NCBI GenBank assembly: GCA_902805655.1
Contig: CADCTF010000126.1
Coordinates: 1 to 46,127 of the forward strand
Direction of reading: 5' to 3'
Source: an uncultured Acidimicrobiales bacterium
GTDB taxonomy: Bacteria > Actinomycetota > Acidimicrobiia > Acidimicrobiales > CADCTF01
DNA length: 46,127 nt
Below, piece after piece: positions 27,143-35,174 of this stretch; position 1 is the stretch's first letter; every line of letters begins with the position of its first letter. The notes under the pieces were generated by a model, which was not told the origin of the DNA, ran no database searches, and worked only from the letters and a program-made list of their open reading frames with translations. The position numbers were made by a program, and so were the translations under genes.

Positions 27143-28054
27143 GTGGACGTCGGCTTCGCATTGCCGCAGTACGACTACTCGGTGCCGGGCGGGCGGGGGC
27201 TCCTGGCCTGGTCCACGGTGGTGGAGTGGGCCCGTAACGCATCGGCGTCCGGGTTCGACTCGGTGTGGCTGGCCGACCACCTCTTCATGTCCATCGACAA
27301 GTACGGCGCCCCGCCGGGTGAGCACTTCGGCTTCGATCCGATCATCGGCCTGGCTGCGCTGGCGCGCCAGGTGGACGACGTCCGCCTCGGCACCCTGGTG
27401 CTGTGCCCCCAGCTGCGTCCCGTGCGGCTGCTGGCCACGCAGCTCGAGAGCCTCACGGCCCTTGCGCCGGGCCGCACGGTGATCGGTGTGGGCGCCGGGT
27501 GGCTGGAGGCGGAGTTCCGCGCGGCCGGTGTGCCCTTCCTCCGCCCTGGCTTGCGGCTGGAACAGCTGCGCGAGGCGCTCATCGTGATGCGCGAGGTGGT
27601 GGGTGACGCCGCGCCCCTCTGGGTGGGCGGCAAGGGTGACCGCCTGTTGGACGTCGTGGCCCGGCACGCAGACGGTTGGAACACGGTGTGGCAGTGGACC
27701 TTCGACGACTACAAGGGTCGGGCCGACGTGCTCGACCGGGCGTGTGAGCGCATCGGTCGAGACCCGGCCGACGTGACCCGCTCGGTCGGTCTCTACGCGC
27801 TGGTGGGGGAGGACGAGGCCGACCTGCGCCGCCGCTTCGAGCGGCTCCGACAGGTTTCCCCTCCGGGCGTGGTGCCCGAGTCCCTTGCCGAATGGCGACG
27901 GGGACGGCTCGTGGGCACTGTCGAGGATGTGCGCGCGCAGCGCGAGGAGTGGGCCCGCATCGGAGTCACGAGTCTTGTAGCGGGGTTGGGCGGGGTACCG
28001 TTCAGTGTCACCGACGCAGACGACCTTCCCCTGTTGGCGTCGGCCTTGATCTAG
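27143..28054 (+). CDS. LLM-class flavin/F420-dependent oxidoreductase
   Basis: A 303-residue TIM-barrel enzyme of the luciferase-like superfamily. DVGFALPQYDYSVPGG, the SGFDSVWLADHLF strand and VRLGTLVLCPQLRPVRLL are typical, as are VIGVGAGWLEAEFRAAG and PLWVGGKGDRLL. In actinobacteria such sequences commonly use coenzyme F420, and the zincin_2/F420-associated gene in the window is consistent, but FMN cannot be excluded. Substrate unknown. Start GTG 27143 is 20 bases from the divergent formimidoyltransferase start, so leaderless transcripts are likely. The tatA gene starts 10 bases after its stop. Confidence 0.9.
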   Translation: MDVGFALPQYDYSVPGGRGLLAWSTVVEWARNASASGFDSVWLADHLFMSIDKYGAPPGEHFGFDPIIGLAALARQVDDVRLGTLVLCPQLRPVRLLATQLESLTALAPGRTVIGVGAGWLEAEFRAAGVPFLRPGLRLEQLREALIVMREVVGDAAPLWVGGKGDRLLDVVARHADGWNTVWQWTFDDYKGRADVLDRACERIGRDPADVTRSVGLYALVGEDEADLRRRFERLRQVSPPGVVPESLAEWRRGRLVGTVEDVRAQREEWARIGVTSLVAGLGGVPFSVTDADDLPLLASALI

Positions 28055-28064
28055 GGAGCAGCGA

Positions 28065-28256
28065 ATGCCGGGACCCACCGAATTGATCATCGTGTTGCTC
28101 GTCGTGCTCGTGCTGTTCGGGGGCTCCAAGCTGCCGAAGCTGGCCCGGTCGCTCGGACAGGCGAAGAACGAGTTCGAAGCAGGTTCCCGTGAGCCGGCAC
28201 CGGAGCTGCCGTCGGACTCGGAGCGTGACGTCTCCACGCGCCGGACCGAGCACTGA
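28065..28256 (+). CDS. tatA: Sec-independent protein translocase subunit TatA
   Basis: A 63-residue protein: short N-terminal membrane helix (ELIIVLLVVLVLFGG), the hinge FGGSKLPKLARSLGQAKNEF and an amphipathic helix with an acidic/basic tail, as in TatA/TatE. It forms the pore-like complex that exports folded proteins with twin-arginine signals. tatB and tatC are not in the window. It sits between an oxidoreductase and an HtrA protease gene in one direction, probably one transcription unit. Confidence 0.93.
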   Translation: MPGPTELIIVLLVVLVLFGGSKLPKLARSLGQAKNEFEAGSREPAPELPSDSERDVSTRRTEH

Positions 28257-28299
28257 CCAAGCGACGACGGCCTCCTCGGGGCCTCGTCCGACAAGCGCC

Positions 28300-29553
28300 A
28301 TGACCGACCCTCAGAGCGACCCGACCCGCGAGCTTCCCGCCGTTGGACAGGAACCTCGGATCAACGCCGCACCGTGGCCGAACGGGTGGGCTCCACCGGG
28401 TTCGAGACCGGCCGGTCCGCCCGGACCTCCGATGGCTCCTCCACCGGCGATGGGTCCTCCTCCGACCCCGCCCGCACGCCGGGGCCCCGGCCTGCTCCTG
28501 GTCGCACTGGTGGCGGCCATGGTCGGCACGCTCGCGGGGGTCGGCGGCTTCCTGGTGGCCGACCGCGTCACGGACGACGGCACACAGCTGCAGGCCCAGG
28601 GTCCCGCGGCGAACGGCACCTCCCTCGAGCTGCGAGGCGAGCCGCTCGACATCCAGGGCGTGCTGGCGCGGGTGCAGCCGGCGGTGGTGGCCATCCGCAC
28701 CACCAGCACCCGAGGGGCGGGGGCCGGCACCGGCATGATCATCACGCCCGACGGCGAGGTGCTGACGAACGCCCACGTCGTACAGGGCGCCTCTCGCATC
28801 GAGGTGACCCTCGAGGGCGAGGTGGCGGCCCGCCCGGCCGACCTGGTGGGTGCCGACTCCCTCGCCGACCTGGCGCTCCTGCGGATCCGGGGCGCGAGCG
28901 GCCTTCCCGCCGTGGAACTGGGGAAGTCCGCTCCGCTGCGAGTGGGTGACGAGGTGGTCGCTATCGGCAACGCGCTTGCGCTTCCCGGCGGGCCGACCGT
29001 CACCACGGGGATCGTGTCGGCCAAGGACCGCTCGATCGACCAGCTCGAGGGCCTCATCCAGACCGATGCAGCCATCAACCCCGGCAACTCCGGTGGCCCG
29101 CTGGTGGATGCGGCCGGACGTGTCGTCGGCATCAACACCGCCGTCCTGCGCGGTGGGGCCTCGGCGGCCGAGGGCATCGGCCTGGCCATCGCCATGGACA
29201 CGGCCATCCCCGTCATCGACGACCTGCGCAAGGGCGGCAACGTCGCTCAGAGCAAGGCCTTCATGGGCGTGAGCACGCAGGACCTCACTGACGCAGTGCG
29301 GGAGCGCATCACGACGACGGCCACGAGCGGCGCGGTGATCTCCGAGATCGTGCCTGGATCGCCCGCGGCGGCGGCCGATCTCCGGCGCTTCGACGTGATC
29401 ACGCGCATCAACGGCACCGACATCCGCTCCTCGGCGGCTGTCGTCACCGAAGTTCGGCGCCATCAGCCGGGGGAACGGGTGGCCGTGCAGCTGTACCGGG
29501 GCTCGGAGCGGGTCAACGTCACCGTCACGCTGGCGAACCGGGACGACTTCTAG
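28300..29553 (+). CDS. HtrA-like serine protease (S1C) with PDZ domain
   Basis: A 417-residue membrane-anchored DegP/HtrA-type protease. A Pro-rich cytoplasmic N-terminus (1-60) precedes one membrane helix (about 63-87). The chymotrypsin-like domain has an intact triad: His159 (LTNAHVV), Asp190 (LADLALL) and Ser264 (NPGNSGGPL). A C-terminal PDZ domain follows (GAVISEIVPGSPAAAADLRR, then FDVITRINGTDI). It degrades or refolds damaged envelope proteins. ATG 28300 is chosen over earlier in-frame codons because those overlap tatA. A paralogue with a broken triad is at 37365-38573. Confidence 0.94.
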   Translation: MTDPQSDPTRELPAVGQEPRINAAPWPNGWAPPGSRPAGPPGPPMAPPPAMGPPPTPPARRGPGLLLVALVAAMVGTLAGVGGFLVADRVTDDGTQLQAQGPAANGTSLELRGEPLDIQGVLARVQPAVVAIRTTSTRGAGAGTGMIITPDGEVLTNAHVVQGASRIEVTLEGEVAARPADLVGADSLADLALLRIRGASGLPAVELGKSAPLRVGDEVVAIGNALALPGGPTVTTGIVSAKDRSIDQLEGLIQTDAAINPGNSGGPLVDAAGRVVGINTAVLRGGASAAEGIGLAIAMDTAIPVIDDLRKGGNVAQSKAFMGVSTQDLTDAVRERITTTATSGAVISEIVPGSPAAAADLRRFDVITRINGTDIRSSAAVVTEVRRHQPGERVAVQLYRGSERVNVTVTLANRDDF

Positions 29554-29626
29554 CCGCAGCGGCTGGCGTCTTCGATCGCCCGGGCAGCCTGGGGTCGCCG
29601 CAGGGACGCCGGGTACCATCGACCCC

Positions 29627-29941
29627 ATGTCGATGCTCGCCCAGCCCCAGGAGTCCCACCAGCCCCCTCGCGGGCACATCCGGGTGGTCTACCTCGGGCC
29701 GGTGGCGCCGCACTGGGAGATCCACTCCGACTTCGGTGACCGCAGCTCGATCGAGGAGTTCCGGCAGCGGGCCATGGCTCGCCTGCTGCTCCTGCCTCCC
29801 CACGACCCGCAGTTCCGCCGGAACCGTGAGCGGGTGGTGCGCGATGCCGAGCGCGAGAACCTCCTCCTGGAGTGGGACCTGGGGCTGCCCGAGGAGGCCG
29901 ACCCGCCGGCACCGACCCCTGCGAGCCCAGCCGGCGAGTAG
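29627..29941 (+). CDS. Small uncharacterised protein
   Basis: A 104-residue protein with a well-formed core: RGHIRVVYLGPVAPHWEIHS, then FGDRSSIEEFRQRAMARLLL and PHDPQFRRNRERVVRDAE, with acidic C-terminal residues. No membrane helix or known motif. Composition and third-position GC fit a real gene, and it lies between two genes of the same direction. Start may be ATG 29627 or 29633. No function can be assigned. Confidence 0.65.
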   Translation: MSMLAQPQESHQPPRGHIRVVYLGPVAPHWEIHSDFGDRSSIEEFRQRAMARLLLLPPHDPQFRRNRERVVRDAERENLLLEWDLGLPEEADPPAPTPASPAGE

Positions 29942-29995
29942 CTCGACCACCACCAGGACGGCCGCTCGGGCGGAGCCGCGGCGTACGCTCCAGCC

Positions 29996-30790
29996 ATGAC
30001 CGTCCTGGAGATCACCGACGCCGGCCACGTGCGCACCATCCGGCTGAACCGCCCGGAGAAGAAGAACGCCCTCAGCAGCGAGCTGGCCTGGTCGGTCATC
30101 GCCGCGGTCGAGGAGGCGAGCCGGGAGGACGACGTCTGGGTGCTCGCCATCACGGGCAGCGGCGACTCGTTCTGCTCCGGCCTCGACCTCTCGGGCGCGG
30201 GGCCGGACGCCTCGCCCCTCACCCCGCAGTCCCAGTTCCTCGACGACGTCAGCTGGGTGGGGCGCTTCCCCCTCGTGCTGCGGCAGGTGTGCGACAAGCC
30301 CATCGTCGCCGGAGTCAACGGGGTGGCGGCCGGCGCCGGGATGTCGTTGGCCATGGCCTGCGACATCCGGCTCGGTGCTGCCAGCCTTCGGTTCATCGCC
30401 GGGTACCCCCGCATCGGTGGATCGCCCGATGGCGGCCTGACCTGGACCCTGCCTCAAGCCATCGGCTACGAGCAGTCGATGCGGTTCCTGCTCGAGAACC
30501 GCACCGTCGGCGCCGAAGAGGCGCTCCGCATGGGTCTCGTCGGCGAGATCGTGGAGGACGACGCCTTCGACGCCCGGTTGAGCGAGTACTGCGCCTTCCT
30601 CGCCGAGCGCTCGCCCATCACGGCGCGTCTCACCAAGCGCACCCTCGGGCGGGCCACGACGAACCTCGACCTCGAGGCGCACGTGCGCTACGAGCTCTCC
30701 AGCATCGCCAAGGCCTTCAGCAGCAACGACGCCAAGGAGGCACGACAGGCCTTCTTCGACAAGCGCAGCCCGACGTTCGAGGGTCACTGA
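29996..30790 (+). CDS. Enoyl-CoA hydratase/isomerase family protein
   Basis: A 264-residue crotonase-fold protein. It has LNRPEKKNALSSELAWSVI near the N-terminus, the oxyanion-hole strand FCSGLDLSG, and PIVAGVNGVAAGAGMSLAMA. The residues normally holding the hydratase Glu pair are not clearly both Glu: SLRFIAGYPRIGGSPDGGLTWTLP has Gly/Ser/Asp in the region of the second Glu, so isomerase, hydrolase or dehalogenase-like chemistry is possible. Fatty-acid or aromatic-acid catabolism is likely. The surE gene starts five bases after its stop, so they are co-transcribed. Confidence 0.88.
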   Translation: MTVLEITDAGHVRTIRLNRPEKKNALSSELAWSVIAAVEEASREDDVWVLAITGSGDSFCSGLDLSGAGPDASPLTPQSQFLDDVSWVGRFPLVLRQVCDKPIVAGVNGVAAGAGMSLAMACDIRLGAASLRFIAGYPRIGGSPDGGLTWTLPQAIGYEQSMRFLLENRTVGAEEALRMGLVGEIVEDDAFDARLSEYCAFLAERSPITARLTKRTLGRATTNLDLEAHVRYELSSIAKAFSSNDAKEARQAFFDKRSPTFEGH

Positions 30791-30795
30791 CAACC

Positions 30796-31563
30796 GTGCG
30801 GGTCCTGGTCACCAACGACGACGGGGTCCATGCCCCGGGCATCCTCGAGCTGGCGGGCGCGATGGTGAAGGCGGGCCACGACGTGGTGGTGGCCGCGCCG
30901 CTGATCGACATGAGCGGATCAGGCGCCGCCCTCGGACCCGGCCACGCCAGCGGCGTGGCCGTGGAGCGATTCGAGCTCGACGGGCTGGCCGACGTCCCCG
31001 TGTTCGGGGTGGACGGGCCGCCGGGCATGGCCGTCATGGCCGCCCATCTGGGCGCGTTCGGCGATTCGCCCGACATCGTCGCGTCGGGCATCAACCTGGG
31101 CGGCAACACCGGTCGCTCCGTGCTCTTCTCGGGCACGGTGGGCGCGGCGCTGGCCGCCGCGAGCTTCGGGTTGAAGGGCGTGGCCGTCAGCCAGGTCGCA
31201 GGCGATCCGTGGCACCTGGCCACGGCTGGGGCGTTCGGGGCGGCCGCCGTCTCCTGGGTGGCCGAGGCGCCGCCCCGCACGGTGCTCAACGTCAACGTGC
31301 CGAATGTGGCGTTCGACCAGGTGCGAGGGGTGCAGGCCGCAGACCTCGCGCAGTTCGGAGTGGTGCGCACGGTGCTCGAGGGCGAGGAAGGCGGCCGCCT
31401 GCAGCTCGTGCTGCGTGACACCGAGGAGGAGCTGGAGGCCGGTACCGACTCCGCGGTGGTGCGGGACGGGTTCGTGGCCGTGACCTCGCTGGTCGGTCCT
31501 CGCGCCGTCGACCCGTCGGACGCGGGTCCGGCCATCGAGCGGGACGTCCTCGGCCGGAGCTGA
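30796..31563 (+). CDS. surE: 5'/3'-nucleotidase SurE
   Basis: A 255-residue metal-dependent nucleoside-monophosphatase. The N-terminus RVLVTNDDGVHAPGI contains the metal-binding Asp8-Asp9, followed by MSGSGAALG (Ser ligand) and DIVASGINLGGNTGRSVLFSG (Asn ligand and loop). The C-terminal portion LNVNVPN matches the family. GTG 30796 is the only start giving the conserved N-terminus; the frame's upstream extension lies over the enoyl-CoA hydratase gene in another phase. Role: nucleotide and polyphosphate turnover in stress. Confidence 0.93.
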   Translation: MRVLVTNDDGVHAPGILELAGAMVKAGHDVVVAAPLIDMSGSGAALGPGHASGVAVERFELDGLADVPVFGVDGPPGMAVMAAHLGAFGDSPDIVASGINLGGNTGRSVLFSGTVGAALAAASFGLKGVAVSQVAGDPWHLATAGAFGAAAVSWVAEAPPRTVLNVNVPNVAFDQVRGVQAADLAQFGVVRTVLEGEEGGRLQLVLRDTEEELEAGTDSAVVRDGFVAVTSLVGPRAVDPSDAGPAIERDVLGRS

Positions 31564-31576
31564 ACCCGGCCGTAGC

Positions 31577-32830
31577 ATGCAGGGCATGGAGATCGCGGTC
31601 GCCGTAGGGCTGGTCGCTCTGGTCAGTCTCCTCGTCTGGCGCTCGAGGCGCAGCGTCGCCCGCCGGTTGGGGGCTCTGACCACGCGACTCTCGGGCGGGG
31701 ATCTGGAGTTCGACGGCCGCGGCGGCCTGGAGAACGCGCTGGACTCGCTGCAGCGCGCCGTCGACGGTGCCGCCTCCACCGCCAACGCGTCCGGCGCAGG
31801 GAGCGATCGGCTGACCGAGGTGCTCGAGCACGTCTTCGAGGGTTTGGTGATCTGTGACGAGACGGGCGAGGTGGTGCACAGGAACCAGCGGGCGGCCGAG
31901 TACATCGGTACGCGTCATTCCGAGGCCATCGCCGCCGAGTCCGTGCGCCGCCTGCTGCACGAGGCGCTGGCCGGGACGTCGAGCACCCAGACGCTCGACC
32001 TGTTCGGCCCGCCCCGGCGCACCCTCACCATCACCGCCACCCCTCTGGGCAACGAGCGGGGCCAGGTGGGCGCGGTGGCGGTGATCGAGGACGTCTCCGA
32101 GCGGCGCCGGCTCGAGGCCATCCGGCGGGACTTCGTGGCCAACATCTCCCACGAGCTGAAGACCCCGATCGGGGCGCTCGGGCTGCTGGCCGAGACGCTC
32201 GCCGCCGAGGAGGACCCGGCCACCATCCGCCGCTTCGTGGAGCGCATGCAGGTGGAGTCGTTCCGCGTCGCCCGGATCATCGACGACCTGCTGGACCTGA
32301 GCCGCATCGAGGCCGAGGAAGCCCCTCGTCGTGAGCTGGTGCACCTGCACCTCGTCATCGCCGAGGCCGTCGAGCGGGTTCGCACCATGGCCCAGCACAA
32401 GGGCATCACGCTGGAGGTCCACGAGCCGGATGCGAAGCTCACCGTCCTCGGCGATCGCCGTCAGCTGGTGTCGGCCGTGCACAACCTCCTCGAGAACGCG
32501 CTGAAGTACTCGGAGAAGGGGTCCACCGTGCGCCTGGAGGTGGCCGCGGCCGTTGACGGCACGACCGACGTGGTCGTCAGCGACGAGGGCATCGGCATCC
32601 CGTCTCGTGACCTCGAACGGATCTTCGAGCGGTTCTACCGGGTGGACCACGGTCGCGGCCGCGACTCGGGAGGCACCGGGTTGGGACTGGCCATCGTCCG
32701 CCACATCGCCAACAACCATGGGGGCGATGTGGTCGTGTCCTCGCAGGAGGGCCGCGGGTCGACCTTCACGCTGCGGTTGCCGGCCAGCGTCCGGTCACGG
32801 TCACTGCCGTCCAACGCTGACGCGCGGTAG
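31577..32830 (+). CDS. SenX3-like sensor histidine kinase
   Basis: A 417-residue kinase. One membrane helix (about 5-22) is followed by a PAS-like domain (about 80-175), a HisKA domain with RRDFVANISHELKTPIGALG (His192) and a HATPase domain with N-box NLLENALKYS, DEGIGIP and GGTGLGLAIV. The wording around His192 and LLAETL is very like mycobacterial SenX3, which controls phosphate-responsive genes through RegX3. No response regulator is next to it: the following gene is on the other strand and unrelated. Start ATG 31577 or 31586. It is 13 bases after surE. Confidence 0.9.
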   Translation: MQGMEIAVAVGLVALVSLLVWRSRRSVARRLGALTTRLSGGDLEFDGRGGLENALDSLQRAVDGAASTANASGAGSDRLTEVLEHVFEGLVICDETGEVVHRNQRAAEYIGTRHSEAIAAESVRRLLHEALAGTSSTQTLDLFGPPRRTLTITATPLGNERGQVGAVAVIEDVSERRRLEAIRRDFVANISHELKTPIGALGLLAETLAAEEDPATIRRFVERMQVESFRVARIIDDLLDLSRIEAEEAPRRELVHLHLVIAEAVERVRTMAQHKGITLEVHEPDAKLTVLGDRRQLVSAVHNLLENALKYSEKGSTVRLEVAAAVDGTTDVVVSDEGIGIPSRDLERIFERFYRVDHGRGRDSGGTGLGLAIVRHIANNHGGDVVVSSQEGRGSTFTLRLPASVRSRSLPSNADAR

Positions 32831-32840
32831 CGCTCGAGCT

Positions 32841-33383
32841 CTAGCGCTTGGCGCGCTTGGCCGTGGCGCTGGGGAAGATGTCGTCGTCGCCCGGCTGCCA
32901 GAGGCGGTGCTGAGCGGGCATGGGGTTTCCGGCGCTGGCTTCCACGGTGGCCCGGTGGGGAGCGGCCGACCAGGCCGAGGAGCCGGCGGGGGGCTGGGGC
33001 GTTGGCACGCGTACGGCGGCTGCCGGCGAGCTCGCCGGTGCTGCCGCCTGCTGGCGGGCCGGTGCCACCGGGGCCGGCTTGGGTGCCGGAGGCGGGGGCA
33101 TGTCGTCGAAGTCGGCCGCGGTGGCTGCCGGGACGGGCTTGGCCACGTCACCGAGAGCGGCCGAGAGCGCGGCGGCCAGGTCGTCGTCGAGGGCTGGTCC
33201 CGGAGCGGCGCCGGGTCGAGCGGGCGCGGAGAACCGGAGCAGGTCGTCGATGTCGGGCGCTCCAGGCTTGCGGGCCGAGGAGCCCATCCCGCGTTCGTCG
33301 GCGCTGGGCTCGCCGGCGACGGGGGGGCTGTCGGGGTCGCGCTCGCCGTAGACGTCGCCGAGGAGGTGCGAGAGGTCGGACAT
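32841..33383 (-). CDS. Disordered protein with conserved-looking ends
   Basis: A 180-residue protein starting MSDLSHLLGDVYGERD. The middle (50-150) is Ala/Pro/Val-rich and probably disordered, and the C-terminus ends HRLWQPGDDDIFPSATAKR. The two terminal motifs look like short binding segments joined by a flexible linker. No family is known to me. It is divergent from the MFS gene with a 14-base gap and converges with the histidine-kinase gene. I prefer it over plus-strand frames in the same place because those are only Arg/Gly/Ala-rich shadows. Confidence 0.6.
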   Translation of the reverse strand: MSDLSHLLGDVYGERDPDSPPVAGEPSADERGMGSSARKPGAPDIDDLLRFSAPARPGAAPGPALDDDLAAALSAALGDVAKPVPAATAADFDDMPPPPAPKPAPVAPARQQAAAPASSPAAAVRVPTPQPPAGSSAWSAAPHRATVEASAGNPMPAQHRLWQPGDDDIFPSATAKRAKR

Positions 33384-33397
33384 ACCATTGCTTCGTC

Positions 33398-34654
33398 ATG
33401 CCGGGACCCAGCCTTGAGGACGACGGTTGGCGACCGCTGAGCATCCCCCCGGCAGCCCAGGTACCGCTGACCGACACGCCCTTCGGACGGCTGGCGGTGG
33501 CGCACGCGTTCTCACTGGCGGGCGACACGTTGGTCACCATGGCGCTGGCCGGCTCGCTGTTCTTCAGCATCTCGCCGACCGCAGCACGTGAGCGGGTGGC
33601 CCTGTCCCTCGTCATCACCATGGCGCCCTTCGCCGTCGTCGCACCGTTCCTCGGTCCGCTCATCGACCGGAGCCGCTGGGGCCGGCGGGCCCTCATGGCG
33701 CTCACCGGCCTGGGGCGAGCCGCCGCGTGCCTGGCGATGGCGCAGGTGCTCGACGAGCTGCTGCTCTTCCCGGCTGCGTTCACCGTGCTGGTGCTGGCCA
33801 AGGCGTACTCGGTGATCAAGAGCTCCCTCGTCCCGGGTGCGGTCGACGGTGACCATGAGCTCGTGGAGGCCAATGCTCGGCTCTCGATGGTGGGCGTCGT
33901 GGCCGGCTTCGTCGCGGCCGTGCCCGCCGCCTTGTTGCTGCGCTTCGCCGGCGCACAGTGGGTCCTCGGCCTGGCGGCCGCGCTGTTCGTCGCCGCCGCG
34001 GTCACGTCGGCCCGGGTGGTGGAACGGAGGCGGCTGGCCGCTGATGGAGACGGTGCCGAGGCCAGCGCCGATGCCTCCGTCGTCGCCTCACCGGCCGGCA
34101 TCCCCTTGGCGGCGGTGGCCATGGCGCTGTTGCGGTCTGTCGTCGGCTTCCTCACCTTCCTCGTGGCCTTCGACTTCCGACGCGACGGAGCACCCTCGTG
34201 GTGGTTCGGCATCGTGCTCGCCGCCAGCATGGGCTCCACGCTGCTCGGGGCGATGGTGGCTCCGTCGCTGCGGCTGCGCTTCCGCGAGGAGCAGATCATC
34301 GCCGGCTCGCTGGCTCTGGTCGGCGTCGTCGCCTTCGCCATGACCCAGGTGGGCGGACGGCTCCCGGCCGCGCTCCTGGCGGCAGCGGTGGGGCTCGCCG
34401 CGAGCGCCGGGCGCTTCGCCTTCGACGCGCTCGTGCAGCGCGATGCCCCCGACGCCGTGCGGGGCCGGGCGTTCGCCCGCTTCGAGGCCGGCTTCCAGCT
34501 GGTGTGGGTGGTGGGCGCGCTCCTGCCCGTGGTGATCACGACCTCGCTCCGGAACGGCTTCGCCGTTGTCGGCGTCGCGGCCACCCTCGCGGGTGTCGCG
34601 TACGTGGGTGGCCGTCGCGCGGTTGCGCGAGGGGTCGTGCCTTGGGCAGCGTGA
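33398..34654 (+). CDS. Major facilitator superfamily transporter
   Basis: A 418-residue membrane protein with about eleven or twelve hydrophobic helices. FGRLAVAHAFSLAGDTLVTM starts helix 1, and the loop after helix 2 reads PLIDRSRWGRRALMA, the MFS loop 2-3 motif. A charged central loop (about 206-225) separates the halves. The DHA-type layout (VQRDAPDAVRGRAFARFEAG in the second half) suggests drug or metabolite export. The phosphodiesterase gene begins four bases after its stop. Start ATG 33398 lacks a strong ribosome site. Confidence 0.88.
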   Translation: MPGPSLEDDGWRPLSIPPAAQVPLTDTPFGRLAVAHAFSLAGDTLVTMALAGSLFFSISPTAARERVALSLVITMAPFAVVAPFLGPLIDRSRWGRRALMALTGLGRAAACLAMAQVLDELLLFPAAFTVLVLAKAYSVIKSSLVPGAVDGDHELVEANARLSMVGVVAGFVAAVPAALLLRFAGAQWVLGLAAALFVAAAVTSARVVERRRLAADGDGAEASADASVVASPAGIPLAAVAMALLRSVVGFLTFLVAFDFRRDGAPSWWFGIVLAASMGSTLLGAMVAPSLRLRFREEQIIAGSLALVGVVAFAMTQVGGRLPAALLAAAVGLAASAGRFAFDALVQRDAPDAVRGRAFARFEAGFQLVWVVGALLPVVITTSLRNGFAVVGVAATLAGVAYVGGRRAVARGVVPWAA

Positions 34655-34658
34655 GCGG

Positions 34659-35156
34659 ATGAGGTTGCTCGTGCTGGCCGACACCCACCTCCGACGTGGA
34701 CGGGCTCGAAGGCTTCCGGACCAGGTGTACGCCGAGCTAGAGCGGGCCGATGCGGTGCTGCACGCCGGGGACGTGCTCGTCACCGATCTGCTCGACGAGC
34801 TGGCCGGCTTCGGGCCGGTCTACGCCGTGCTCGGCAACAACGACGAGCCCGCGCTTGCGGCCACCGTCCCCGAGGTGCGCACGGAGGAGCTAGGTGGCGT
34901 CCGCATCGGCATGATCCACGACAGCGGCCCCACGGCCGGGCGCCCGGGCCGCATGCGCCGGCGCTTCCCGTCGGCCGACGTCGTCGTCTACGGGCACAGC
35001 CACATCCCCTTCGACGGCGTCGGCATCGAAGGGCAGTGGCTGTTCAACCCCGGCTCACCTACCGAGCGCCGCGCCCAACCGGTGCACACCTACGGGATCC
35101 TCGAGGTGGCCGACGGCGTGCTGGTGAGCCATGCCGTCGTGCCGGTCGAGGACTAG
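34659..35156 (+). CDS. YfcE/MJ0936-type metallophosphodiesterase
   Basis: A 165-residue calcineurin-like phosphoesterase. All motifs of the family are visible: DTH (Asp8, His10), HAGDVL, GNNDE, MIHDSG and YGHSHIP. YfcE-like enzymes cleave phosphodiesters with Mn2+ in vitro; the physiological substrate is not known. It follows the MFS gene by four bases, suggesting coupled expression, and converges with the zincin-like gene. Confidence 0.92.
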   Translation: MRLLVLADTHLRRGRARRLPDQVYAELERADAVLHAGDVLVTDLLDELAGFGPVYAVLGNNDEPALAATVPEVRTEELGGVRIGMIHDSGPTAGRPGRMRRRFPSADVVVYGHSHIPFDGVGIEGQWLFNPGSPTERRAQPVHTYGILEVADGVLVSHAVVPVED

Positions 35157-35174
35157 TAGCGCCCTGCCGACGCA

